Below, piece by piece: positions 47,383 to 60,100 of a stretch of DNA of 64,000 nucleotides; the first letter of the stretch is position 1, and the number at the start of each line of letters is the position of its first letter. Made by a program: the position numbers and the translations under genes. Below the pieces are notes generated by a model, which had not been told where the DNA came from, made no database searches, and was given only the letters and a program-made list of their open reading frames with translations. The DNA is from Chlamydomonas sphaeroides (Eukaryota; Chlorophyta; Chlorophyceae; Chlamydomonadales; Chlamydomonadaceae), in assembly GCA_001662425.1 (NCBI GenBank), contig BDDC01000115.1, positions 9,110-73,109 of the forward strand, read 5' to 3'.

Positions 47383-48691
47383 CCGGTCAACGTAGCTTGC
47401 GATGTAGCGGAGCGCGCGGTGGCCATGGGACGGGTGATATGAGGGGATGCGGTGCGTGGCGCGGCGGCGTGGAAGGGGGCACGGCAGCTCGGCATGGCAA
47501 GCTGATGACCTGTTATTTTAGAGCCAGAGTAAGGTGCCTGGGACACGCCGTGGCCGCCGCGAGTGGGACCTCGCCGTGGCTGCTGTTACCGGTAGCACCG
47601 GAGCTCGGCATCCCTGTGGTCTCCAACGAGTTGCGCTCTCCTTGCGCACCGTAGCAGGTTAACTCCTGTTACAGTTTGGTAGAGCACCCAGTGGCTTGAC
47701 GGCTCGACCGGGCAAAGAGATCCTGGCCTGACCGTGACGTGGGAGGTGGTGGCACCCACTGCCCAGAGGAGGGGTCGGGCTTGTGCTTAGATTCGCGGGA
47801 CTCTTACTCCAGGAGGGGGAGAATGTGGCAGCTGAGTAACCGTAAGCTACCACACCTGCGGACTCTGAGCATCCGAGGATTACCTCTTGCTCCCGCCTGT
47901 TACAGCCTTGCGTGCCGTAGGGCGGGGGACCTGGGGCCGCGGCTGCGGGGGTTCGGCTTCGACTGCTGACTGGCTGCACGGCTAGGGCACTCGCGCCGCC
48001 CTGTGCCTGCAGGTAAGCCAGCACCAGGTTGGGCCGCGCCGTGCCATCCTCGTTGGTAACCAACGCAGGGGGCTGCGCCCGCCCTCGCCCGCAGTCTCTG
48101 CACTGCGCAGCAGATTAGGTTTCAGGTGTCCCCAAGCCCCAGCTATTCCGCTTCTTGGACGCGCCCTGCATCGCGTAGGCCTTCGTCCGGCCCCGGGCCG
48201 CGCCGTGCGCCCACGGCCGCGCCTCAATGCCGGTGACCTCCAGGGGAGAGTCTCCCCTGGTGACCTCCGCTCCGCCCAGCTCCCTTGTACGCAAGCCCCC
48301 TAACCCATACCGGAGAGGAGTTCGAAGAAGCGGCCATACCACGCCAATTTCTGGATGGGAACTTGCTCGGCCTAGCTGGCCGACCCGCAGAGCGGCGGGA
48401 CTCCATTCCTGCCTTCCCCAATGCTTTTGGGGTTAGTGCCACGGTGTAGTACAACACAGCACCGCCCTCAGCTTGCTGTATCTGGGCGAGCAACATGCGC
48501 TATTAGAGCTTAAGCAATTGCTGTTTCGTTTTCGTGTTGTGGTACCAGCACTTAGTTATCCCTACCTCAGTATCATAGTTACCTGAGCTGTCGGCGTTCA
48601 AGCGGACGCCCCGAGACCCGACCGAACGACCCCATGCCATGCGGACTGCTTGCCTTGATGCGTCGTCGGCGACGATGCGAAGCGGCTCAAC
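47383..48691. other. spacer between NLR-like and kinase genes
   Basis: It holds the NLR-like 3' region and the kinase promoter. It is locally less GC-rich than the genes, especially near 48490-48600. No coding exon was recognised. A minus-strand 90-residue open frame (48496-48224) resembles nothing I know. A perfect palindrome lies at 48240-48260. Confidence 0.45.
48240..48260. repeat. perfect palindrome flanked by direct repeats
   Basis: CCAGGGGAGA and TCTCCCCTGG form 10-base perfect arms around one G. The sequence GGTGACCTCC occurs on both sides (48232-48241 and 48259-48268), overlapping the arms. It would form a strong short hairpin in RNA or DNA. Confidence 0.85.
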
Positions 48692-51600
48692 ATGAAGAAG
48701 AAGCGCGAAGACCTCGTTATGGCGATGGCGCTCAGGCGAGTTGCAACATGCATCGTGGACGCTGCGAACCTGACATCTTGCAACTCAGGAGACAGCCAAA
48801 GCGCACCGCGAGCGTCGGCTGCGGAAGCTGTTGCTTGTACCTTCAAGAGAACGCGCAACCTGCAACCCGCCATATCGCTGCAGAATGCGCTTGACGGCAG
48901 CCGTGCGTGGCAGGTACAGGGCGTCCAGGCAGATGCAACTAACGCGACTGCTGCATCCTGGTCGGCGCACATTGCTGCAACACTGCAGCACGTCGAAGAA
49001 GCCCTAAATACTCAAGAAAGCACCTTCCAGCTGCAGCGATGCTGGTGAGTCGGCAACCTCGGGGGGGGGGCAGCCGAATGCGGCGGAGCAGGTTTTGAGC
49101 GCTTCACCAGGTTTTGTCACACCCGGGCTCTCGACGACAGAGTGTTGTCCCTGCTACATATCACTGCATGCCTGGTCTTGCTGCAGGCTGCTGTATGCTG
49201 ACGCTTCAGCGAAAACCCTGACGGTTTGGGGTGAGGCGCCCGAGCGCAATCAAGGCGCAACGCCGGCAACCATTCCGCTGGGAAAGGTGCTGCCCCAGCC
49301 CTGGAACATAGCTCTAAAGCGCAGCTCCTTGGCGAATCCCGAGCAACCTCCGTCGACGCTCAGTGCGCTGCGCTGGCGGCTGCACCCTGCCAGCACCACG
49401 GACATGACCAGCCGTCGCAACGGCGGGGCCCCTTCCCCGCCGGTCGCCTGGGCTGCTGCCTGCAGCACCCTGCTGCCTGGCGCCGCCGCTGCGTCCCTCT
49501 GCACGCACACCGCGGTCCTGCTGCCACTGGTGCTGTCCGGCGAGCTGGCGGGGGCGCTGCTGATGCACGTCAGCGACCGCGGCGGCGGCGGCAGCGCGCC
49601 TTGGAAGGACGACCGCCTCCTCATGCGGCTGGCGGCCGAGGTGGCGCAGCACGGTTTGGGGCCTAACCTGTACGCCCTGCGCAAGGTACGGCGTCGCTCT
49701 GGCTGTGCATCCAGCCTACGGCAGGGATGTCCGGCAAGAGGCCGTGATGCTGCGACGTAGGCATGCGGGTGTGCGGTTTTGGACGGGGCCCTGCGCCCCG
49801 CCTCACGTGGCCCCTGCCCCTGCCTGGCGATGCGAGGCTTTCTCCCAACTCCCTTGCTCGCTGCCCCTCTCGTGTGCGCAGCAGCGGCTCCAGTGCCTTG
49901 TGGCGGCCTGCCTCAGCCCAGAGCCGGGCCCGCAAGGGCAGACGTCGCCCCAGCCTTCGGCTCCACTGCCAGCAGCGGGCGGCGCCACGGCAGCAGCGCC
50001 GCCGCTGCTGCGGCGGCGGGCCGCACCCTTGCCGTCGGCGCCGCAGCCGTACCTGCTCTGCCCCTCGCTGCCGTGCGACGCGCCGCCGCAGCTGCTGCCA
50101 TGGGACACTCCGCCGCGCAAGGCGGCGCGCGCGCCCCAGCCCTCTCCGGTGGCCGTAGCCGAGGCGCCCTCACCGCTGGCTGCATGCAGCTCCCCCGACA
50201 GCGGCGGCCGCCGCAGCGGTAGCGGCGACGGCGGCAGCTTGGCCTGTCTCAGCACGGCGGCGGGCGTGGGTGGCGGCGCGCCCTCGTTGCCGCCGCCCAT
50301 CTGCTCCGTCCCGAGCCTTATGATGGACAGCCTAGGGACCCCCTGCGAGCTCGCGCCCGCGCCCGCGGACCTCGCCCAGGCAGTCACGCCACCCCGATGT
50401 TCGGCATCGGAGGGGCTTCAGCGCTCGGGGTCGCTGCCGACAGTGCACGCGGGCGGCGGCGACCGGCCGCCGCTGCCGCCCGGGCCGTGTGCCGGCAGCG
50501 CTACCGCATCGGCCAGCTGTTCGACCGCTGGCGGGCGCATCGCGGCCGCCCTCGCGGCCGACGCCGCCAGCACGCCCCGCACGGCTGGCAGCAGCACCTC
50601 TGCCTGGGGCCCTAGCTGCAGCAGCTGCGGCGCCGACCTCGGCTCCCCCGGGACCACCAGCCCGGCGCCCCACAGCGCCGCGCACGGCAGCGGCTGGCAT
50701 GCACGCAGCAGGAGCCCGGCGGTGGCCTCGGCCGCCGTGGGCCGGCTGCTTGGCGCGCTGGGCGCACACGGGGCCATCGCCATCAGCACGGACCTCGTCG
50801 CGCCTGCCAGGTCCGTACGTGTGCCGTACCGGTCGGTGCGGTGGACGAGAGCAGGGGGCCCGCTGGTGCGCGCTTGCCACCTTGCCTCAGCTCCAGCGCG
50901 CGTGTCACTTCTGCATCCGTGGCCCATGCTGCGCATGTGCGGTGCGCTCATGGCACCTGATATCCGCTTGCTCGGCGCCCATCTCATGCTCCCAAGCCCC
51001 ATGCCCCGTGCCCCTCCCTGACCGCAGCCCGCACGCGGAGGACGACCTGTCGGCGCTGCGGCTGCTGCGGGTGCTGGGCGCTGGCTGCGACAGCACCGTC
51101 TACCTGGGCCGCATGTGGGTCCATCGGGTGCCTGGCTGGGAGGCGCGCGGGGGCTTCACGGCACGCGCATTGCCGACGACACAACCCCGCACCTCAGCTC
51201 CTTGCTCCCTCGCTCGTCACTGCCGACGCCGTTGTGCTCCTCGTTCCCCATGCGCCCTACCTGCCGCGACGCCCCGCCGCCCCACAGGCACGGCCTGCCC
51301 GTGGCCGTCAAGCTGCTCCACCCCGCCAGCGCCAGCGGGCGGCAGCAGGGGGCTGGCGGCGCTGACAGCGGCAAGCGTCCGGACGATGAGCGGTGCGCCC
51401 CCGCCCCCGCCGCTGGCGGCCTGCGCGAGCTGTCCTTCCTGGCAGCCCTCAACCACCCGCACCTGGTGCAGGTGTGTCTTGGGATTGGGGGAGGGGCCGC
51501 TGGGGATGAGAGGGGGAACAGCGTGTGTATTTTGGGACTGGGGGAAGCTGGGCATGCTGGCCTCACACCCGCACCTGGTGCAGCTGGGTCGCCGGGTCGC

Positions 51601-53886
51601 TGGGCTTATGCGAGACGCGTGAGGCGGGCAGCTCTACCGACTGAGGTCCTCGGATGGGCGGCGCTGGGCTAAGCTCTTGGTGTGGGCGGACCGCGATCGT
51701 ACACCAAGCCATGGATACGGCCTGGGCTGCCCCCACGTACGCATCCATTCCCATGCGCGCAGGTGTACGGCTACCATGCCACCGTGCGCCTGGTGGTGCC
51801 GGCGGGCGGAGCAGGAGGCAGCAGGCGCTCTGCCGCTGCGAGGCTGCTGCTGCCTGGGGCGAAGCGCGCGTCTGCAGAGCTGCCGCGGCTCGAGGCGCTG
51901 CCCCCAGCCACCGACTCGCGGGCCAGCGTGCCGGGTGAGCCACAGCCGCCGTGCCAGCCGTGCCAACCGTACTACCGGTAGCTGCTACGTGCGTCCCACG
52001 TCGTCCTGCTATCCTCATGGCCCCAGCCTTCCTCCGCATGCTGGTCCGATTGGGTGCAACGCAACCCTGCCGCGGGCCCCACCCCCATCCCCGGTCTCAA
52101 CCCCCCGCAGGCGGCAGCCACTTGGTGTTGATCATGGAGGTGGGTGGTCGGGTGGCAGGCCTGCCGCCTTCACCTGCTGCTCACGTGTGACTCATGCGGC
52201 GCATCGGCACATCAACCAACTATGCTGTTGCTCTTGCGGACCCAGAGGCCCGGCTACGTCCCTCGCTAACGACCGCTACTCCGCCCCCGGGTCCTGCTCC
52301 GCAGCACTGCGACCTGGGCTCCCTGGCGGACGCGATAGACAGCGGCCTCTTCCGCGCCATGGTCTCGAAAGCGGCCAACACAGCAGTGGCGGCAGCGGCG
52401 CAAGACGCCTCGGGCGGCTGCAGGTCCCTCAACAGGGGCGCTGCTGGCGGCCTACCCAGCCCCCAAGCGGCGACGGCTGTGAGGGCGCTGAGGGATTCCT
52501 CCCACCTGACCCTGCTCGAGGTGGCCCTGGCGCTGAGGCAGCTTCACGCCCGGGGCCTGGTGCACTGCGACGTGAGCTGCTGGGGCAGATGGGGGGCGCA
52601 GGCGCGTTGTGGGCGATTTGCATGGCAATCTTGTTGGCCCACGCCAAGCCCGGCAGAGCACGGCACGTATTGCAACGGAGGGGTGTACCGAGCCCCCATC
52701 CCCGCGGTCGCGCAGGTCAAGCCCGCAAACGTGCTCCTCAAGTCGGCTCCGGGAGACCCCCGGGGCTTCACCGCCAAGCTAGCGGTGAGTGCTGGGGCAT
52801 TGGCGCAGTGGTCATTGCCGCGAGAGCGGGTCTGAGTGGTCCTGCCGCTTTGCTTGCTCTCCACGTGTGACGCGAGCGCGCGTCCATGCCCACCGGCCGG
52901 CATGGCGGCTGCGCATGCTCCCGCAGCGCACGCCCGAGCCCGCGTGACCTTTCTCCATGTGCGGTGCGGTGCTGGCCCCGAGTGTGCGACCGCAAATGGG
53001 CTGTGTCGGGAGCACCCCGCCAGGCTGGCGCTTGGTACCGCATGGGGAACGGCGCACTCGCCCACGAATTGCCTGCCGCCGGCTGCAGGACTATGGCTAC
53101 ATCACGCGGGCGGCGGCGGGCGCAGCCAGCCGCGACGGCAGCGCGTCTGTGGGCCCCAGCGGCGTGCTGAGCTTCCTGGACGGCACGGACCCGGGCGAGC
53201 TGCACCGAGCGCCGGGCGGCACTGTCACGCACCTCGCCCCCGAGGCCTTCGTCGCGGCCGCAGCAGGTCAGACCCCTGCTCCTGCACTGCTCCTTCGCTC
53301 GTCGCCGCGTGCTGCATCGCTCGCAAGGCCCTGCCCGCCGCCGCGGCGGCCTGCTCCTCCCCACCGCATGCACGCCCCCTTCACCACGCGCCCCGCTCGA
53401 TCCGCCTGCTGCGTGCCCTGCTCCAGCAGACGACGAGAGCGCGGCGCCCAGCCGTGATATGTACGCGTACGGCATCCTCATGTGGGAGCTCTTCACCGGC
53501 CTGGCCCCCTACGCGGAGGAGGCGGCCGCCGACTTCCAGGTGCGCAGTGAGCCATGCCGGCTGCCGCGCACGCACCGCCCGGGCCGCCATCACGCCGCCA
53601 CCACAGGCCTGCCGCGCACACCATCCTACCGTCTACCGGCGCGCTCTTGCGCCTCCACGCCGCCGTGCCCACGTTCACACGCGATCCCGCCCATCTCCTC
53701 TGCATGCAGGCGCTCGCACCAAAGGTGGTGCTGCGTGGCCTGCGCCCGCCCTGGCCGGCCCACACGCCCGCCGCCTACCGCGCCCTGGCGTGCGCCTGCT
53801 GGCAGGCGGACCCGGGCCGTCGGCCTAGCGCACGAGACGTGGTGCAGCAGCTGCAGCGCCTGGTGACCGGAACAACGGACGCGTAG
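48692..53886 (+). CDS. GAF-like/TKL-type protein kinase with non-RD catalytic loop, 1017 residues
   Basis: Twelve exons close in phase: 48692-49044, 49187-49685, 49882-50810, 51028-51114, 51288-51471, 51763-51934, 52111-52139, 52305-52571, 52716-52784, 53089-53266, 53430-53539 and 53710-53886. Residues about 90-280 (WLLYADASAKTLTVWGEA ... LLPLVLSGELAGALLMHVS) look like a GAF-type sensor domain. A 300-residue Ser/Ala/Pro-rich linker follows. The kinase domain (about 600-1010) shows VLGAGCDSTVYLG, VAVKLL (K631), LVHCDVKPANVLL (838-848), DYG (864-866, in place of DFG), GTVTHLAPEAF and DMYAYGILMWELFTG. HCD in place of HRD makes it a non-RD kinase, common in chlorophyte TKL kinases and in plant immune receptor kinases. 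K, D and N catalytic residues are present, so activity is plausible. There is no membrane segment. It lies 1.3 kb downstream of the NLR-like gene on the same strand. Confidence 0.88.
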
Positions 53887-56800
53887 AGAACGGATGCATT
53901 CGCGAGCTGCTGCTCTTGGCTTACGTGGCGTACGAGGCGCCAGGCAGGTTGCTGTGTTTACCAGGTTTCTTCATGCGGCGGCGGCGGCGACTCGTGCTGC
54001 GCCGTGCTGCGGTGCTGGGCGACTGGTGCACGGTCCTCGGGCAGCACGGAGCTGCGCCGTCGCGGCGCCGCACGCAGACGCAAGGCATGTCGGCCGTCGG
54101 ATGCTGGCAAGCCGCGAACATGGACGCCGTGCGTGTCCGCCGCTTCCTTCTTATGAGATGTCTGGCTCTCAATGAATCCCTGGCGGGCGATACGGCCTGC
54201 CCCCCGCATCGTGGGCTGCTGCTTTGCGTCGGATTGGCCGGGCAGCGGCTGGCGATGGGGTTCGCCTGCTCGTAACCCTGTTGACGTCGTACGTGGGCAG
54301 TTCAATTGTGGTGACCATGTGGCGGTGGTGTGATAAACTCGTAGGACACGTGGCCTATTCATGCGCGCTAGCTGTGGTAAGCTGGACTTTCTCGATTCAT
54401 AAGTTGCGACCGACTCGTGCCGAGCTGTTCGGCTGGCATACCAATATGGTTACCCATGACGTGCACGGACGGGGCAAGGTTGCTCTGGTTTCGATGTTCG
54501 TGGCTGGGTCCGAACCCCCAAACAGCGAGCACCCGCTGTGCACCGTCATTGGGCATTGGGCATGGGGGCCGTGTGGGCCCCAGGCTGCGGGGGGACGCGT
54601 GCGGCCGGCGGTCAGACGATGTAGAGCAGGCAGCTAGCCTAGCACCCGAGGTAGAAGGCGCAGGCAGGTAGGGCTGTGGGATAAGGAGGGTTTGACTGAC
54701 AGCGGACTTACCCTGCTCGACCCAGGGGCATTCGGGGCCCGACTCGAGGTGCGCTAGGGGGCCGCCGTGGCCCGGATGGCGCCATGTCCCAGGTGGCGGC
54801 GTGCCCCCATTCGCTAGCTAGCTGGCTTTCAGCAGGTGTAGCTCGAGATGGTGCTGGATGGGGTCAGGTGTCAGGAGCGGGCTCAGGCTCGGTAGGCGTG
54901 CCGCTGCGTATGGGCGGACGATGCCATGCGGCGAGTGGGGCGAGGACCGAGACGTGGACGGAGGGGTGGTGTCCATTGCGTATGGCGGGTTGCGCAGATC
55001 GGAAGGTGCCTATAGGGGCACGAGCCGTTCGACTCGGGCGCCAAGGCAGCCCAAGTACGAAATAGCCACTTGGTGCAGACCGTTGGGTATGGGCTTGTTC
55101 GCCAGTGTAGTTGCGGTCAAGTGGATATGCCTTGTCCGTGTGTCAAGGTGCCGTGGGCGCATGCGGAGGCCAATGCGTGGGCGGCGCGGTAGCCAAAGTG
55201 CAGTGGGAGTAGACCTTCGCGGAAGGGCAGCTGGAGCGGCTGGGCAAGCTGCGGTGGCAGAGGGGGCTGTGCGTGAGCTGGAGCAGGCAGCAGGGAGAGA
55301 CCTGCTTGGCGGGGGGTTGACGGGTCTGGTGTTCATGCGGCGCAGTAGCGTGACGACGGGATGGGTGCTTCTTGCAGCCCTCCGCGTGCTGTTGCGGCTG
55401 TACCCTTGGCGTGGCCTCTGGTAGCTGCTGCAAGGTGTTAGACTGCAGGGCAGCAGGGGTGCTGCAGCGCGCTGCATGCCGTTGCGGGCTGTACGTGGAC
55501 TGCGCCCCTGTGGCGTAAAGACGAAGCCACCTCGGCGATTCAATAACGTGTGAACCCACACTTACAAATAGCCCCATCCGGAGGGGACAAGGGCCGAAGC
55601 CCCCACCCCTTCGTCTGGGGCCCTCCGGCCGGCCCCCGACCATCGGCGCTTGATCAGGTAGGCGTTGGAACGCAGGCGCCCACCAGCCACCATACTGTCA
55701 AGCAGCGCCATACGTGCCGTACTTGTCTGGGACGCGACCCCTGGCCCCTTCACCCGGTCATGGCCGGGACGCACTTGCTTGCAAAGCAACGGCGGGCACC
55801 CCGCCCTCCTGCGCCCACCGGCCTCGCGCTAGCACAAGCGTACGGCTTAGCCATTGCACCGGCAGCCGCCCGGCCAGCCAGGCACGGCCAGGAGGAGCAT
55901 ACAACAAATCCACCACCAACCCACCAACGGGGCGGGGCTACCAACCGCAGCAAAGCGACACGTTTAAAGGCCCGCGCTGTCGCCATAATCGCCAATCAGC
56001 CAGCCGCGCAGCCAGCAGCCGATCCAGGGCCCGCCAACTAAGCACCCAGGACCACCACCCATCCGATGGCCCCCGCCCCGGCCCGTGCCTTGACCCGGGC
56101 CCACCGCGGCGTCGCTGATTTTGGCGGTCGACGACGGCGCTTGGCGACCCAAAGTGCCACCAGCGCACTCCCGACTCGGCCACCACGGCCGGCGCTGGTG
56201 GCGCCACCAACGGCCCTGGAGCAAACCCCCGGTGCTTGAGCGCGCGTGTTCGCCGCTCCTGCTGCCGCCCCGTATCGCCCCAGCCACTGTGGCCACTGTC
56301 GCCGCACCCTCAGCCCACAGCAGTCAACCGCAGGTGGCCGCGCATACGCATGTGAGCCGCGAACACGCCGCGCCAGCGCCACCGCCGGCCGGCGCTGGGC
56401 GCAGCTGGCGCGACATCCGCGCATGGCTACTGCCCGGGCTGGCTACTCAGGGCTGGCGGCCCAGGGCTGGCTGTGCAGCAGGCGGGGCCTCGAGCAGGCC
56501 GGGCGGCCCAGGGCTGGCTCTGGACAGCGCCGCCAGGTGTGCTGCGGCCGCCGTGGCCGGGCAGGCAGCGGGGCTGGCAGCTGGGAGCGGGACCTCAGCT
56601 GTTTGCGGCGTGACAGGCGCTGCAGAGGCGCCGCATGGGCGTGGCCTGGCGCCGGCTGCATCGCGGCACCTCACCGCACGCGGCGGCGCGGGCGGGCGTG
56701 TCCGCCGCCGGGTGGCGACGGATCCCTGGAGTCTGTCCGGCGTGGGGCTAGCGACGCAGGCCCTCGACGACCCCGCCCGGAGAGCTGCCGAGCTCCTGAG

Positions 56801-57161
56801 AGCTGCGTGTCTCAGGTGGCACCGCCGGCTTCGCCCAGGCGTGCTCTAGCGAGGGCCTTGCGCCCCGAAGCGCCCTGAAGCAGCGCCCACGCTGCCTCAC
56901 AGCACCGCGGCCTCTGCCCTGGCTGGCTGCGCAGCGGAGCGGAGCACCCAAGGACCAGCGCGCCGAGCAAGAGCCCGCAGGCGCAGGCTGCGACGCCGTG
57001 GGCTCCAGCCTGTTCCTGGCCGCGCGTCCCGAGCCTTCGGCCCAGCGAGCCGCCACCTCCGCAGCAGCAGGGCTGCCCTGCCGCACACTGCGCGCCTGCC
57101 ACGGGGCGACGCGGAGCGGCGGCGTGTCGCGTGTGAAGCATTCCGCGCCGCCTGGTCCGCC
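53887..57161. other. long convergent intergenic region without a recognised gene
   Basis: It separates the kinase stop (plus) from the KTI12 stop (minus). Several open frames exist, the longest being 242 residues (56121-56849, plus) and 188 residues (54858-55424, plus). All are Arg/Ala/Gly-rich, lack family resemblance and overlap equally long frames on other strands. A minus-strand TGTAA at about 55567-55563 is a weak candidate 3' end. A decayed mobile element is possible but not shown. Confidence 0.45.
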
Positions 57162-60100
57162 TCACATGCCGCCGGCCTCGCTGGCCCAGGCCCCGCCCCC
57201 GCCGGACGCCGCCGACTCATCGGCCAGAGCGGTGCGCAGGTAGTCCACAAACAGGCGCTGCGCGGCGGCGGCGTCCTGCGGAGACGTGGGTCACACACAG
57301 GGGCATTATGTGGCACGACGGGGACGTCGCAGCTTGCAGCACGGGCCTGCCAGCCAGGCTTTGGCATCGGGGTAGCGAAAGGACAGTGCGCGCCGCAGCA
57401 AGGCCCACCAGGGCCCCGGCCCATTGCCCCAGCTCACGGCTGCCGCTCCGCAAGCTGCTACCCACCTGCAGCCGCGCAAAGGTGACCTTGGTGGCCAGCT
57501 TGAGGAAGGAGCGCTTGTGGCGCCGCAGCTCCGCCAGCCCCACCGCCCGCCGAAGCTCCAGCTCCAGCGGCTGACCGCCGCCGCCGCCGCCGGGCGGCGT
57601 GAAGCGCACGCGCTCGGCGGCGCCGCCCGCGGCCGCGGCCTGGGCCTCCACGATGGCGTTTACGACGTCCTGCCGGAGTGGGTTGGGGCAGGAGGAGAGG
57701 ATCGCAGGACGCGGGTGCGGTTGTCGGTAGTGCACAAACTGGGCCGGCGGGGGCAGCAGCCGGCGCAGCGCAGACCAGCGGCCGGCCGTGTAGGCTGGGC
57801 TCGCGCGAGACGCGAGGCGTGCCGCCGCCCCGAAGGCTTCCAAGGCTTCTACACGGACAGGCCCCCCGCACCTGCGCCGCTGCGTCGATCTCGTTGAGCG
57901 TGTTGGTGGCGAGCAGCGCGGGGTTGGCGGTGGCCAGGTTGGGCTGCAGGTCGCGCGCCACCTGGGGCAGGGACGTTGGGGCCGTGGCGGCACGGCCTGG
58001 GGTGCCCGGGCGAAGCGGCGCCTCTCTTTTTCATTGCTAGCTACTGATACAGCCAGACAGCGCCAGCGCCCTGCGGCTCAGCGCAGCGCGGCTGCCGGTG
58101 GTGCCGTGCGGCGCTAGCGTTCCGCATTCGCGCGCCCCCGGCCCCGCCTCGCCGGCGCTCTGGCCCCACCTTGGCCTGCCCCGCAGCCGCGCCGCTGTCG
58201 GTCATGGCCGCCACCACCGCCGCCAGCACCTGCCCCTCCGGCTCGCCGCCCTCGCCGACGGCGCTGCGGCCCGTGCCGTCTGCGGGCAGCGCAGCAGCGG
58301 CCACGCAGCCATCGGGCGGGTCGCGGCGTGTCCCGGAAAGCCGCGTGAGCCACGTTGGCACAGACAGGCACCAGAACAGACACCACGGCGCCGAGGCAGG
58401 GCAGCGGGCACAGCAGCCAAATGTCCTCCCCAGAGGATGTCAGCTGCCCGCTCACCTGTCGGCGGACCCTCGCCCCGTGCCACCCCGCCGGCGCCCTGTC
58501 CCCAGCCGCATCCCGCCCACGCGGCTCCCCAGCCCGGACGCACCCGCGGGGCTCAGCGTGAACAGCGGCGAGTCCCAGCGGTTGCGCGTGTCGGGCCGCT
58601 CAAAGCGGCTGGCCAGGTCGTCAAAGCTGCGCGGGGTTGGGGCCGAGCAGGCCGCGGGCTGATGACGGGAGCAACGGGGTGTGCACACCGACACCGGCAC
58701 CGACACCGACGCCGACACCAACACAGACACAGACATCGCGACGACAACCGGCGCCTTCCCGTGCGACACCACACCACACAACACCAGCCCGGCGGTAGCC
58801 TTCTTCCAGCCGCTCCGCGCCCCCGAAGCGCGGCCAACCAGGTCCTGGTCAACCCTCATGCCCCCTCCCTGCCGCCGCCGCACCGCCCCGCACTCACACG
58901 TCCTGCCGGTAGCGCTCGGCCTCGGGGCGCGCCTGGTTCCACTCGCTGCAGGTGGCCACCCCCGTGTCCACATGGACCTGCGGGGCGAGGCGATGGGCGC
59001 AGACGCGCCGGACGGGGAACGGTGAGTACGCGAACCCAAGCCTCCCAGAACACAACGGACCCCATACGCCGTCGTCGAAGGCAGGGCCTGGGCAGCACTG
59101 CCAGGGGGCCTGAAAAGCCACACAAGGGCGTAGCCACACCAAGGCGCGCAGCCGCCAGTCGGGCCGTGACAGTACGTCGAGGTCCAGGGGCATGCCAGCC
59201 CCGACGGCCGCCACGAGGAGCCGCGGTGTTATACACTGCGCGAGCGGGGCCTGGGGCGCATCCAGGCCGAGGGGACGCGCTGCCGCCGCACCGCCCTCCT
59301 GCAGCCGTGACATGCACGCAGCCCCAACCCCCCTGTGGCCCCGTCACTCGCGTCCCGGGCCAGGCCCTGCCCCCACCCCCATCCATACGCCAGGCAGTAG
59401 GTCGCACCATGCAGTAGCGGGTGCCGGCCGCCCTGGCCACACACCACAGCTCATAGCGGTAGCCCTGCGGGGGCCAGCGGGCACGGAACAGCACACGAGC
59501 AGCCTTGGCGCGACGGGCGGAGCGCTGGGCCCATGTGACCCACGCCGTAGCGCCGCAGCGCTGGTTATGCCGCCAGCGAGCTGCTGGCAGGACACGGCGC
59601 CGCGGTGCTGAGAGCCCCGCCGCTAAATAGCCTGGCACCATGGCTGCTGCCCCAAGCGCCAGCTCGCCGGATACAGGACGCGTACCGGGCGGCGGAGAGG
59701 TGCTACCAGGCTGTCGGCCGGCCGCGCCTTTGGCTCCTGCCCCTTGCCCCCTTGCGGTTGCCTGGCCCGCACGCTCGGCCCGCAGGCCTGCACCCTGGCA
59801 CAGCAGCCCGGCCCCTCCGTTGGCCTGCTGCTGCGTTACCTTGATGTTGTTGATGGAGTCTAGGATGGTGACGCTCTTGCGGCCCACCAGCCGCTCCACC
59901 TGGGCAGCAGGGCGAGGAGCGGCGCCGCCGCAGGGGACGAGGGCCGCCGTCAGGCAACGGGCAAGGCAAGGCTCGGGGGCGGCCCTCTGACGCCCGCCAC
60001 ACGGGCGGAGCGCGTTTGCGCGACGGCTTGCAACCTCGGCACAGTCGCGGCCTGCCGGCTGCGGCAGCGCTGGCGGCTGCAGGCGCTGCAGCTGGCCACC

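Noticed and set aside
48224..48496. 90-codon minus-strand frame as a retroelement fragment
   Set aside because: It has no zinc knuckle, protease or reverse-transcriptase motif, so similarity to a gag protein could not be supported.
56121..56849. 242-codon plus-strand open frame between the kinase and KTI12
   Set aside because: It overlaps other long frames, has low-complexity Arg/Ala/Gly composition, and shows no domain or splice support.
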